A stretch of DNA of 57,833 bases. It comes from Streptomyces sp. MBT53. Lineage in GTDB: Bacteria > Actinomycetota > Actinomycetes > Streptomycetales > Streptomycetaceae. The stretch lies in NCBI RefSeq assembly GCF_016654115.1, contig NZ_JAEQAZ010000038.1, positions 1 through 57,833 of the forward strand. The letters are read 5' to 3'. Within the stretch, counting starts at the first letter, position 1. Every line of letters starts with the position of its first letter. Under the pieces are notes generated by a model. That model made no database searches and had not been told where the DNA came from. It was given only the letters and a program-made list of their open reading frames with translations. A program made the translations under genes and the position numbers. This document shows, in pieces, positions 1 through 7,276 of this stretch.

Positions 1-2
1 GG

Positions 3-539
3 CTCGGGGTGATGGGCGAGGGCGGGCGCGGGGCGCCGTATGCGGCGGGGCTCGCGGGCGCCGAGGACGTGGTCGTGACGGTCACCCTGTCCAAGTCGCT
101 GGGCAGCCAGGGCGGTGCCGTGCTCGGGCCGGCCCGGGTGATCGACCATCTGGTCAACGCGGCGCGGACCTTCATCTTCGACACGGGTCTTGCACCCGCG
201 GCGGCGGGCGCGGCGCTGGCCGGTCTCACCCTGCTGCGGCGCGAGCCCGAGCGGGCGGCCCGGGCGCGCGCCGTGGCGAGTGAGCTGCACACACGGTTCA
301 CCGCCGCGGGTCTGGAAGCGGTACGTCCGGACGCCGCGGTGGTGTCGGTGCGGGCACCGTCCCCGGAGGCGGCCGTGCAATGGGCGGCCGACTGCCGTAC
401 GGCAGGGCTGGCCGTGGGCTGCTTCCGTCCTCCTTCCGTGCCCGACGGCATCTCACGGCTCAGGCTGACCGCCCGAGCGGACCTCTCCGGGGCCGAGATC
501 GAACGCGCTGTACGTGTGATCGGCGAGACGCGACCATGA
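3..539 (+). CDS. bioF: 8-amino-7-oxononanoate synthase, C-terminal part (gene starts before the window)
   Basis: PLP-dependent alpha-oxoamine synthase that condenses pimeloyl-ACP or pimeloyl-CoA with alanine in biotin synthesis. Only about the last 178 residues are present. The reading frame is open to the left edge. The PLP-lysine motif TLSKSLGSQGG lies at about bases 84-116 (aag at 93-95). It is followed by the family's FIFDTGLAP segment and the small C-terminal domain ending near 536. The ATG at 9 is internal. The gene ends 41 bases before the convergent DUF397 gene. Identification rests on the lysine motif and the fold-typical C-terminal half. Other alpha-oxoamine synthases (glycine C-acetyltransferase, 5-aminolevulinate synthase) are less likely but cannot be excluded from the C-terminus alone. 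Confidence 0.85.
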   Translation, partial: LGVMGEGGRGAPYAAGLAGAEDVVVTVTLSKSLGSQGGAVLGPARVIDHLVNAARTFIFDTGLAPAAAGAALAGLTLLRREPERAARARAVASELHTRFTAAGLEAVRPDAAVVSVRAPSPEAAVQWAADCRTAGLAVGCFRPPSVPDGISRLRLTARADLSGAEIERAVRVIGETRP

Positions 540-580
540 GTCGGCGTGACACGGTCGTGTGCCGCTGACGGGGGAACCGA

Positions 581-805
581 TCAGTGGAACGCGGTGAGGA
601 AGCCCGTCCAGCTCTCGGGGGAGAAGAGCAGGGCGGGTCCTTGCGGTTCCTTCGAGTCGCGTACGGCGAGCAGCCCCGCGTGGGGGCCTGAGCGCGGACG
701 GGCCGCCTCGACGCAGTTGTTCGCTCCCGTGCTGTAGCTGCTGCGCAGCCACCGCACTCCGGACAGATCGGTACTGGAAGGTACGTTCCGAGGCAGTGCA
801 GACAT
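581..805 (-). CDS. DUF397 domain small protein
   Basis: 74-residue protein with the DUF397 pattern: a W-x-x-SSYS segment (WLRSSYSTGANNCVEAA), then VRDSKEPQGPALLF and W-x-x-FL near the end. DUF397 proteins are small, actinobacteria-specific partners of XRE-DUF5753 regulators and resemble the AbaA/BldB-type regulators of Streptomyces development. The XRE gene lies 9 bases upstream on the same strand, so the two form an operon. Biochemical function is not known. The family assignment is secure and the regulatory role is inferred from context. Confidence 0.88.
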   Translation of the reverse strand: MSALPRNVPSSTDLSGVRWLRSSYSTGANNCVEAARPRSGPHAGLLAVRDSKEPQGPALLFSPESWTGFLTAFH

Positions 806-814
806 GGTGCCTCC

Positions 815-1684
815 TTACGAGCCGTCACCTATCCCGGCGATGTAGTCCAACGAGTCCTCGGGTGAAAGGGCGTGGAACTGAAGGGTGTTGAAGGCCTCGC
901 TGTAGGCCTCTAGGTCTTCTTTCCGTTCGAGGTAGAGGCTACTCGTCAAGTGGTCTAGAACAACCACGTCCAGATCAGAAGTGCTCGGAAAGGAGAAGAT
1001 AACGAAAGGACCGGTGATGCCGATGTGTGCTCCTGCGGCGAACGGCAAGACCTGAAGCCGGACTTGGGGCAGATGCGCCGCCTCGACGAGCCGCTCCAGC
1101 TGCCGTGCCATCACACCCGGCCCGCCGACCTCCCGGCGTACCACCGCCTCGTCGAGGACCACGCTCAGTTCCAGCGGCGGATCCGCCCGCAGGATGTCCT
1201 GCCGGGCCAGCCGCACCTGCACCAGCGCGTCGAGCCGCTCCGGCCCGTCGTTGTCGAGGCCTCCCACGGCGGCCCGGGTCACCGCACGGGCGTACTCGGG
1301 TGTCTGCAGCAGCCCGGGGACCACCGAGGTCTCCAGGGTGCGGATCGTACTGGCCTGTGACTCGAGACTGATGAAGTCCCGGTAGGCGGGCGGCAGTACA
1401 CCGCGATAGGCGTGCCACCAGTGGTGCCGGCCGCCCCCGTCGTCGGAGCCCGCCAACACGAGCAGCATGTCCCGGAGTTGAGCGTCGCCGACCTCGTAGG
1501 CGTCCAGGAGTAACCGGACGTCGGGCGGTTTCACGCCACTCGCGCCGGTCTCGATGCGGCTCACCTTCGACTGGTGCCAACCGACCAGCCGGGCCGCCTC
1601 ACCGCTGGTGAGCCCCGCATCCGCACGCAACGCGCGGAGTTCCGCGCCCAGTTTCCGGCGGCGCACCGCGGGACCGTACTGCAT
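815..1684 (-). CDS. XRE-family regulator with DUF5753 domain; contains a TTA codon
   Basis: 289 residues. An N-terminal helix-turn-helix occupies about residues 10-65 (LRADAGLTSGEAARLVGW followed by SKVSRIETG). A DUF5753 domain fills the rest (FISLESQASTIRTLETSVVPGLLQTPEYARA, ending near the C-terminus). This is the WhiJ-like class of Streptomyces regulators that pair with DUF397 proteins and often with an RsbW-like ATPase, and all three are present here. Codon 58 (bases 1511-1513) is TTA, the rarest Streptomyces codon, read by the bldA tRNA, so translation may depend on developmental stage. The start ATG has purine-rich sequence just upstream. Target genes are unknown. Confidence 0.9.
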   Translation of the reverse strand: MQYGPAVRRRKLGAELRALRADAGLTSGEAARLVGWHQSKVSRIETGASGVKPPDVRLLLDAYEVGDAQLRDMLLVLAGSDDGGGRHHWWHAYRGVLPPAYRDFISLESQASTIRTLETSVVPGLLQTPEYARAVTRAAVGGLDNDGPERLDALVQVRLARQDILRADPPLELSVVLDEAVVRREVGGPGVMARQLERLVEAAHLPQVRLQVLPFAAGAHIGITGPFVIFSFPSTSDLDVVVLDHLTSSLYLERKEDLEAYSEAFNTLQFHALSPEDSLDYIAGIGDGS

Positions 1685-1755
1685 GGGTTTCTCCTTACTC
1701 CTTCCGAGCCGCCCAAATAGAGTCTGGGTTCGCAGAGTTCACCGCTTTGAGCGAC

Positions 1756-1771
1756 AGATATATGCATATCT
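1756..1771. promoter_or_regulatory. Palindrome between divergent XRE and ATPase genes
   Basis: Perfect inverted repeat AGATAT-ATGC-ATATCT in the 212-bp gap between the divergent XRE regulator and the ATPase. It is AT-rich in a GC-rich setting and lies 72 bases upstream of the XRE start. It could be an operator for the XRE protein. The assignment is inferred from position and symmetry only. Confidence 0.35.
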
Positions 1772-1896
1772 TGGTGGATCGGCACCGTTGGCGACGCGGT
1801 AATGGCAGTCTGGCGAAGAAGCACCAGTCCGGGACCGTACTCGAACCATCCGCTCCGTGTCGGACACCGGTCCCGCGGGAAAGGGACGACCGCGCC

Positions 1897-2355
1897 ATGG
1901 CAGACCATCTGGAAGCATCCGTCACTCTGCCGAGCGATCCCGCCTCGGTCTCCACCGCCCGCTCCTACGTGGTCGGGACCCTCGTGGAATGGGGACTGCC
2001 TGCGGACACGGAGGTCGCCGACACCATCCGCCTCATCGTCTCCGAACTCGCCACCAACGCCGTACAGCACACCTTCGGACAGTCACCCACCTTCACGGTG
2101 GACATCGAGCTGGAGCGTGACGAACAGCTGCGCATCGGAGTCACCGACAGCCATCCCCGCTTCCCGAAACGCCTGCCGGCCGCCGTCCAGCAGGACAACG
2201 GCCGGGGCATGGTCATCATCCGCTGGCTGACCGCGGAGTGCGGCGGCAAACTCAGGGTCCGGCCCACCCTGGAGGGCGGCAAGACGGTCTCCATCGAGGT
2301 GCCCTGGACGGTCCCGGCCCGCCCGGTGACCGCGGCGGGCCAACAGGAGCCGTAG
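1897..2355 (+). CDS. RsbW-like ATP-binding protein (HATPase_c)
   Basis: 152 residues from the ATG at 1897 (an in-frame ATG at 1747 is too far upstream and lacks a ribosome site; GGGAAAGGGA lies before 1897). It shows GHKL ATPase boxes: an N box in IRLIVSELATNAVQH and a DNGRGMVIIRWL segment replacing the usual G1/G2 boxes, with a C-terminal GGKTVSIEVPW. Such single-domain kinases act as anti-sigma or anti-anti-sigma switch proteins. Here it is divergent from an XRE/DUF397 pair, a common Streptomyces arrangement. Partner sigma factor or antagonist is not visible in the window. Confidence 0.85.
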   Translation: MADHLEASVTLPSDPASVSTARSYVVGTLVEWGLPADTEVADTIRLIVSELATNAVQHTFGQSPTFTVDIELERDEQLRIGVTDSHPRFPKRLPAAVQQDNGRGMVIIRWLTAECGGKLRVRPTLEGGKTVSIEVPWTVPARPVTAAGQQEP

Positions 2356-2383
2356 AGCGGCGTGTTGAACGCCTCCGGAAACA

Positions 2384-2425
2384 CCCGAGGGGTGGCGGTC
2401 CGTCAGGAGACCGCCACCCCTCGGG
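2384..2425. terminator. Bidirectional terminator hairpin
   Basis: Near-perfect 17-bp stem CCCGAGGGGTGGCGGTC with its complement at 2409-2425 and an 8-base loop. It sits between the convergent ATPase gene (ends 2355) and NlpC/P60 gene (ends 2440), so it can end transcripts from both sides. Confidence 0.85.
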
Positions 2426-2439
2426 GTATTCAGCACGAG

Positions 2440-2913
2440 TCAGCTGACCCGGCCGTACCAGACGCTCTTGGTCCAGATCTTCTGCAACCGCACCACGTCC
2501 CCGGTCTTCGGGGCGTGCCAGATCTTTCCCCCGCCGGCGTAGATGCCGACGTGGTAGACGCTGGAGCCCGAGTGGAAGAAGACGAGGTCCCCGGCCTTGC
2601 GGCTGCCGGCCGAGATGTGGTGCGTCTTGTTGTACTGCTGGGCCGCCGTACGGGGCAGCTTCTTGCCTGCCTTCTTGTACGAGTACAACGTGAGCCCAGA
2701 GCAGTCGAAGCGGCCCGGTCCGGTGGCCCCGTACCTGTACGGGGCGCCCTTCTTGGACGCCGCGACCTGGAGTGCCTTCGTCGCGGGTGTCGCGGCAGCG
2801 GCGTCGGACGCGACGCCGGGGATCACGACGGAACCGCCTACGGCGGCGATGGCGAAGGCCGAAGCCGTACCGGCCCGGACCATCAGCGACGGGACACGAT
2901 TGAGCGCAGTCAT
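2440..2913 (-). CDS. Secreted NlpC/P60 cell-wall hydrolase
   Basis: 157 residues from the ATG at 2913, the codon that directly follows the riboswitch leader. The N-terminus is a signal peptide (hydrophobic stretch AGTASAFAIAAVGGSVVIPG, then A-rich cleavage region). The remainder is one NlpC/P60 domain: catalytic Cys in FDCSGLT, catalytic His in HVGIYAGG, and a third polar residue in the KIWHAP segment. These enzymes cut the D-Glu to meso- or LL-diaminopimelate peptide bond in peptidoglycan. There is no LysM or SH3 domain, so wall targeting relies on the catalytic domain. Expression is expected to follow c-di-AMP through the upstream riboswitch, as known for Streptomyces wall hydrolases. Confidence 0.92.
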   Translation of the reverse strand: MTALNRVPSLMVRAGTASAFAIAAVGGSVVIPGVASDAAAATPATKALQVAASKKGAPYRYGATGPGRFDCSGLTLYSYKKAGKKLPRTAAQQYNKTHHISAGSRKAGDLVFFHSGSSVYHVGIYAGGGKIWHAPKTGDVVRLQKIWTKSVWYGRVS

Positions 2914-2929
2914 GCGCAACCCTTCGTCA

Positions 2930-3080
2930 GCCGCCTGTGAAGGATGACCTGTCGGATTCGGGCTGGCGAAGTTGCCCGGCCGCACACTCGCGGCTTCACC
3001 CCAAGGGCTGCTCGACCCGGTCATGGCGTGACCGTCCCGGCGACCCGTCGTGCTTGGGTCCTCCACTCCTGCCGATGCAA
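2930..3080 (-). promoter_or_regulatory. c-di-AMP (ydaO/yuaA-type) riboswitch
   Basis: Read on the minus strand, the leader of the NlpC/P60 gene carries the conserved blocks of the ydaO class in order: GGCAGGAGTGGAGGACC (3073-3057), the GGTCGAGCAGCCCTTGGGGT element before GAAGCCGC, then GGCCGGGCAACTTCGCCAGC and CCCGAATCCGACAGG close to the end. In Streptomyces this class responds to c-di-AMP and lowers expression of cell-wall hydrolases. Exact ends are approximate. A covariance-model search with the ydaO/yuaA Rfam family would settle it. Confidence 0.88.
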
Positions 3081-3436
3081 TCCTGTCGACCTGTCATCCG
3101 GGTGGCGGCAGGACTCGGCGTCCGCCCGGATCGCCCCGCCGCTGCGGCGGGGTCTTGTCGTCAGACAGGGATCTTCACCTATGAATGTCCGAAAAGCCCA
3201 ACGGAATCGGGGATTTGTGGGGTTACTCACCACTCACCCGTTCGGCTGAACGCGACGGTGTTCGACGGCGTGTCGAGGGCGCATGACCCCCGGACCAGCG
3301 CCGGAACACCTCACCCGCCCCTCGGGCTACGCGTGTTGCGCAACCCGGACGGCCGCATGGGCGGAGCGGCGACTACACCGATCGGGGGTACGTCGTTCGG
3401 CCCGTTTCGCCCCCGGCCGTCATGGCTCCGGGTCCG
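3081..3436. other. Non-coding gap upstream of the riboswitch
   Basis: No credible gene was seen. The short open frames here lack ribosome sites and Streptomyces codon usage. It must contain the promoter for the minus-strand riboswitch transcript. A perfect 8-bp stem, CCCCGCCG-CTG-CGGCGGGG, lies at 3134-3152 and may be an operator or terminator. The rest shows no recognisable signal. Confidence 0.5.
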
Positions 3437-3745
3437 TCAACTGTCGGAGGGCGCGGGGATCGTGACGCGAGCCGTGCGGCGCTCCCCGTCCAGCACGCGC
3501 AGCGCCCGCGCGAGCGTGGGGGCGTGCAGCTCGGTCTCGCCCCGCTGGTGCATCAGCGCCAGCGCGTCCCTCAGCTCGGTGGCCTTGGCCACCAGTGCCT
3601 GGGCGGCCCGCAGTCCACGGTACGTGTCCCCGTGGTGCGCCGGGTTGATACGGCCCAGCAGGTCGGCCACATCCAGATAACGGTCGATCAACTCGCCCTC
3701 GGCACGCGTCAGTGCGGGCAGCGGTGGCAGCTCCGGCGGCAGCAT
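3437..3745 (-). CDS. Hypothetical protein downstream of ClpP paralogue
   Basis: 102 residues starting at ATG 3745, seven bases after the ClpP stop, so very likely co-transcribed. The protein is charged and largely helical (for example LTRAEGELIDRYLDVADLLGRI, then ATELRDALALMHQRGETELH). It has no signal peptide, membrane segment or recognised motif. I do not recognise a family. Its tight coupling to a ClpP paralogue suggests a partner or regulator of that subunit, but this is context only. Confidence 0.7.
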   Translation of the reverse strand: MLPPELPPLPALTRAEGELIDRYLDVADLLGRINPAHHGDTYRGLRAAQALVAKATELRDALALMHQRGETELHAPTLARALRVLDGERRTARVTIPAPSDS

Positions 3746-3752
3746 CGTCGGC

Positions 3753-4388
3753 TCACTCCCCGCCGTACTCGGTGAGCGAGGTCTTGCGGGTCGACACGAT
3801 CCGGTCCACCAGGCCGTATTCCAGGGCCTGTTGGGCGTCCATGATCCGGTCCCGCTCGATGTCCTGGCCCACCCGCTCCACCGTCCGGCCCGTGTGCAGG
3901 GCGAGCACGGCCTCCAGTCGGGACCGGGTACGCGCCAACTCCTCGGCCTGGATGGCGAGATCACTCGCCTGACCCTGGACCGGCTCGGGCAGCGAGGGCT
4001 GGCGGAGCACCACCCGCGCGCCCGGCAGCGCCGACCGCTTGCCCGGTGTGCCCGCCGCCAGCAGCACCGCCGCGCTGGTGCCGGCCTGGCCGAGGCAGAT
4101 CGTCTCCACGTCGCACGTGACGTACCGCAGCGTGTCGTAGATCGCCGACATCGCGGTGAACGAGCCGCCGGGCGAGTTGATGTACAGCGAGATGTCCCGG
4201 TCCGGCGCCAGGTACTCCAGGTGCATGAACTGGGCCATCACATCGTTCGCCGAGATGTCGTCGATCGGCGTCCCGAGGAAGACGATCCGCTCCTCCAGCA
4301 GCTTCGAGTACGGATCGAGGGTCCGGTACCCGGAGCTGGTGCGCTCGGTGAATTCGGGCAGGACATGGCGGGCGAACGGTCGGGTCAT
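3753..4388 (-). CDS. clpP: ClpP-family protein with altered catalytic residues
   Basis: 211 residues with the ClpP fold: LYINSPGGSFTAMSAIYDT (handle and oxyanion region), CLGQAGTSAAVLLAAG, QGQASDLAIQAEEL, and the C-terminal ERDRIMDAQQALEYGLVDRI. Canonical ClpP has GQAAS(M) with the nucleophile Ser, and a His in the M/I-I-H-Q-P strand. Here the Ser position aligns with Thr104 (Ser105 follows) and the His position is Arg129 (VVLRQPSLP). The third residue, Asp180, is kept. It is therefore probably inactive alone and may be a structural or regulatory subunit in mixed rings. The N-terminus lacks a long propeptide. It is a paralogue separate from the housekeeping clpP1P2. Divergent from a Phd/YefM antitoxin. 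Confidence 0.85.
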   Translation of the reverse strand: MTRPFARHVLPEFTERTSSGYRTLDPYSKLLEERIVFLGTPIDDISANDVMAQFMHLEYLAPDRDISLYINSPGGSFTAMSAIYDTLRYVTCDVETICLGQAGTSAAVLLAAGTPGKRSALPGARVVLRQPSLPEPVQGQASDLAIQAEELARTRSRLEAVLALHTGRTVERVGQDIERDRIMDAQQALEYGLVDRIVSTRKTSLTEYGGE

Positions 4389-4417
4389 GGGTGCCCCTCC
4401 TTCGGTATCTGTAAGAA

Positions 4418-4434
4418 ATGTACAGGACGTACAT
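4418..4434. promoter_or_regulatory. TGTACA palindromic operator between clpP paralogue and antitoxin
   Basis: The 63-bp gap between the divergent genes contains ATGTAC-AGGAC-GTACAT, a perfect inverted repeat that includes one TGTACA hexamer. E. coli YefM binds operators built on the same TGTACA core, so the neighbouring Phd/YefM protein plausibly binds here and controls both genes. The match is read directly; binding is inferred. Confidence 0.65.
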
Positions 4435-4451
4435 GACGTTATGATGGGGGT

Positions 4452-4748
4452 ATGGCCTACGAGATTCCGGTGACGCAAGCCAGGGCTGAGCTCGCCGACC
4501 TGATCAACCGGGTGGTGTACGGCGGCGAGCGCGTCGTCGTGACACGGCACGGCAAGCCCCTTGTCGCGCTGGTCTCCGCCGCCGACCTGGAGCGACTCGA
4601 CGAACTCGACCGGCTGGACAAGCTCGACGCGAACGCCGACGAGCCGGTGATCAGCTCCGTCTCGCGCGTCCACGAGGTCGCGTCCGCTCCCCGCGAACAC
4701 CATCGCTTCGGCATCGCGGCCGAGCACCGGGGCCCGAACCCCTCTTAG
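4452..4748 (+). CDS. Phd/YefM-family type II antitoxin, without an adjacent toxin
   Basis: 98 residues. The N-terminus has the family signature: IPVTQARAELADLINRV followed by GERVVVTRHGKPLVALVSAADLERL. The C-terminal half is acidic and then basic, with no known toxin-binding motif that I can name. No RelE, Doc or VapC-like reading frame follows: the next 177 bases lead straight into ureA. It is divergent from the ClpP paralogue and shares its promoter region. It may be a solitary transcription regulator or the antitoxin of a distant toxin. Antitoxins of this type are usually Clp or Lon substrates, which makes the pairing with a ClpP homologue notable. Confidence 0.88.
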   Translation: MAYEIPVTQARAELADLINRVVYGGERVVVTRHGKPLVALVSAADLERLDELDRLDKLDANADEPVISSVSRVHEVASAPREHHRFGIAAEHRGPNPS

Positions 4749-4807
4749 TCGCGCGGTCGAGGAGCGGCTCTACGGGCGTAGATGTGATTGTCCTGATCAC
4801 AGCTCGG

Positions 4808-4823
4808 TTAACTTGCTTGAAAC
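4808..4823 (+). promoter_or_regulatory. Probable GlnR box upstream of ureA
   Basis: TTAAC-TTGCTT-GAAAC matches the actinobacterial GlnR box (gTnAc, six bases, GaAAc) at nine of ten defined positions counting the degenerate one. It lies 102 bases upstream of ureA. GlnR is known to control urease genes in Streptomyces in response to nitrogen. Binding here is inferred from sequence. Confidence 0.6.
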
Positions 4824-4925
4824 TCGGTCCAACTAGCCTGCCGATCCACGCCACCAGGGACTTTGACCGGGGGCTACGGCAGCCGGACCCCGCACGGTCC
4901 GGAGCGAGGACTGTGAGGTGGGAGC

Positions 4926-5228
4926 GTGCAACTGACCCCGCACGAGCAAGAGAGGCTGCTGATCCATGTGGCAGCCGACGTGGCCGAGAAGCGCCGGGCC
5001 CGTGGACTGAAGCTCAACCACCCCGAGACGGTCGCCCTCATCACGTCGCACATCCTCGAAGGCGCCCGTGACGGCCGTACCGTCGCCGAGCTGATGTCCT
5101 CCGGGCGCAAGCTGCTCACCAGGGACGACGTCATGGAGGGCATCCCCGAGATGATCCACGACGTACAGGTCGAGGCGACCTTCCCGGACGGCACCAAGCT
5201 CGTCACCGTCCACGACCCGATCGTGTAG
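4926..5228 (+). CDS. ureA: Urease gamma subunit
   Basis: 100 residues, full length for UreA. Characteristic blocks: LTPHEQERLLIHVAADVA, RGLKLNHPE, VALITSHILEGARDG, GRKLLTRDDVMEGIPEM and the VEATFPDG(T)KLVTVHDPI end. The gamma subunit packs with beta and alpha in the (alpha-beta-gamma)3 urease that hydrolyses urea to ammonia and carbamate in the cytoplasm. First gene of ureABCFGD; the likely promoter and GlnR box lie in the 177-bp gap before it. Nine bases separate it from ureB. Confidence 0.98.
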   Translation: MQLTPHEQERLLIHVAADVAEKRRARGLKLNHPETVALITSHILEGARDGRTVAELMSSGRKLLTRDDVMEGIPEMIHDVQVEATFPDGTKLVTVHDPIV

Positions 5229-5237
5229 GAGGCCTCG

Positions 5238-5549
5238 ATGATTCCCGGCGAGATCCTGTTCGCGGACGACCCGATCGTCTACAACGCGGGCCGCGAGGTC
5301 ACCACGATGACCGTCCTCAACGCCGCCGACCGACCCGTCCAGGTCGGCTCCCACTACCACTTCGCCGAGGCCAACCCCGGGCTCGCATTCGACCGCGCCG
5401 CCGCCCGCGGCAAGCGGCTCAACGTCGCCGCCGGTACGGCCGTGCGCTTCGAGCCCGGGATCCCCGTCGACGTCGAACTCGTCCCGCTCGCCGGCGCCCG
5501 TGTCGTGCCCGGACTGCGCGGGGAGACCGGAGGTGCCCTCGATGCCTGA
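5238..5549 (+). CDS. ureB: Urease beta subunit
   Basis: 103 residues, the usual length of a free UreB. Family blocks are present: an N-terminal IPGEILFADDPI, NAADRPVQVGSHYHFAEAN, LAFDRAAARGKRLNVAAGTAVRFEPG and VELVPLAG. The ribosome site GGAGG overlaps the end of ureA (5227-5231). The stop lies 8 bases inside ureC, indicating translational coupling of the three structural subunits. Confidence 0.98.
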   Translation: MIPGEILFADDPIVYNAGREVTTMTVLNAADRPVQVGSHYHFAEANPGLAFDRAAARGKRLNVAAGTAVRFEPGIPVDVELVPLAGARVVPGLRGETGGALDA

Positions 5550-7263
5550 GATCTCCCGCGCCGCGTACGCGGACCTGTTCGGACCGACCACCGGCGACCG
5601 CATCCGGCTCGCCGACACCGACCTCCTGATCGAGATCGAGGAGGACCGCAGCGGCGGTCCCGGACTCGCCGGTGACGAGGCCGTGTTCGGCGGCGGCAAG
5701 GTCATCCGCGAGTCGATGGGCCAGGCCCGCGCTACGCGCGCAGAAGGCACCCCCGACACCGTCATCACCGGTGCCGTCGTCATCGACCACTGGGGCATCG
5801 TCAAGGCCGACGTCGGCATCCGCGACGGCCGGATCACCGGCATCGGCAAGGCCGGCAACCCCGACACCATGGACGGCGTCCACCCCGACCTGGTGATCGG
5901 CCCCGAGACCGAGGTCATCGCCGGCAACGGCCGCATCCTCACGGCCGGTGCCGTCGACGCGCACGTCCACTTCATCTGCCCGCAGATCGCCGACGAGGCG
6001 CTCTCCGCCGGAGTCACCACGCTCGTGGGCGGCGGCACCGGTCCCGCCGAGGGCTCCAAGGCGACCACGGTCACCCCCGGCCCCTGGCATCTGGCCCGGA
6101 TGATGGCCGCGATGGAGCAGTACCCGCTCAACATCGGCTTCCTCGGCAAGGGCAACACCGTCTCGCACGACGCGATGCTGTCCCAGATCAGGGGCGGCGC
6201 CCTTGGGCTGAAGCTGCACGAGGACTGGGGCTCGACCCCCGCCGTCATCGACGCCTCGCTCACCGTCGCCGACCGCACGGGCGTCCAAGTCGCCATCCAC
6301 ACCGACACGTTGAACGAGGCCGGGTTCGTCGGCGACACCCTCGCCGCGATCGCCGGACGCGGTATCCACGCCTACCACACCGAGGGTGCGGGCGGCGGGC
6401 ACGCGCCGGACATCATGACCGTGGTCTCCGAGCCGCACGTGCTGCCCAGCTCCACCAACCCGACCCGGCCCTACACCGTCAACACCGCCGAGGAACACCT
6501 CGACATGCTGATGGTCTGCCACCACCTCAACCCGGCCGTCCCCGAGGACCTGGCCTTCGCCGAGTCCCGCATCCGCCCCTCGACCATCGGCGCGGAGGAC
6601 ATCCTCCACGACCTCGGCGCCATCTCGATCATCTCCTCCGACGCCCAGGCCATGGGGCGCGTGGGCGAGGTGATCCTGCGGACCTGGCAGACAGCCCATG
6701 TGATGAAGCGGCGACGGGGGGCGCTGCCGGGTGACGGGCGCGCGGACAACCATCGCGTACGGCGCTATGTCGCCAAGTACACGATCAACCCCGCCCTCGC
6801 GCAGGGCCTCGCCCGAGAGATCGGCTCCGTCGAGAGCGGCAAGCTCGCCGACCTCGTGCTGTGGGAACCGGCGTTCTTCGGCGTCAAGCCGCACCTCGTC
6901 ATCAAGGGCGGCCAGATCGCCTACGCGCAGATGGGCGACGCGAACGCGTCCATCCCGACTCCGCAACCGATCCTGCCGCGGCCTATGTTCGGGGCGATCG
7001 GGCGGGCTCCCGCTTCCAACTCCTTCAATTTCGTCGCGCAGTTGGCGATCGAGGACGGGCTGCCCGAACGGCTCGACCTCGGCAAGAAGTTCGTCGCCAT
7101 CGAGTCCACGCGTGGAGTGACCAAGGCGGACATGCGGGAGAACGACGCCCGGCCGCGCGTCCAGGTCGACCCCGACAGCTTCGCCGTGCACATCGACGGG
7201 GAGCTCGTCGAGGCGACTCCGGCCGCCGAACTGCCCATGGCTCAGCGGTACTTCCTCTTCTGA
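5542..7263 (+). CDS. ureC: Urease alpha (catalytic) subunit
   Basis: 573 residues from ATG 5542 (an earlier in-frame GTG at 5500 lies inside ureB; GGAGGTG precedes 5542). Nickel-site residues are all visible: His141 and His143 (HVHF), carbamylated Lys224 (LGLKLHEDWG), His253 (AIHTDT), His279 (AYHTEG) and Asp364 (ISSDAQAMGR). The mobile-flap Cys326-His327 (MVCHHLN) is also intact, so the enzyme should be active. The C-terminus ends in the usual RYFLF. Overlaps ureB by 8 bases and is followed 13 bases later by ureF. Confidence 0.98.
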   Translation: MPEISRAAYADLFGPTTGDRIRLADTDLLIEIEEDRSGGPGLAGDEAVFGGGKVIRESMGQARATRAEGTPDTVITGAVVIDHWGIVKADVGIRDGRITGIGKAGNPDTMDGVHPDLVIGPETEVIAGNGRILTAGAVDAHVHFICPQIADEALSAGVTTLVGGGTGPAEGSKATTVTPGPWHLARMMAAMEQYPLNIGFLGKGNTVSHDAMLSQIRGGALGLKLHEDWGSTPAVIDASLTVADRTGVQVAIHTDTLNEAGFVGDTLAAIAGRGIHAYHTEGAGGGHAPDIMTVVSEPHVLPSSTNPTRPYTVNTAEEHLDMLMVCHHLNPAVPEDLAFAESRIRPSTIGAEDILHDLGAISIISSDAQAMGRVGEVILRTWQTAHVMKRRRGALPGDGRADNHRVRRYVAKYTINPALAQGLAREIGSVESGKLADLVLWEPAFFGVKPHLVIKGGQIAYAQMGDANASIPTPQPILPRPMFGAIGRAPASNSFNFVAQLAIEDGLPERLDLGKKFVAIESTRGVTKADMRENDARPRVQVDPDSFAVHIDGELVEATPAAELPMAQRYFLF

Positions 7264-7276
7264 TGAAGGGGTCGCG

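Noticed and set aside
4749..4925. A toxin gene following the Phd/YefM antitoxin
   Set aside because: No open frame with toxin features; the stretch is the ureA promoter region with a GlnR-type box.
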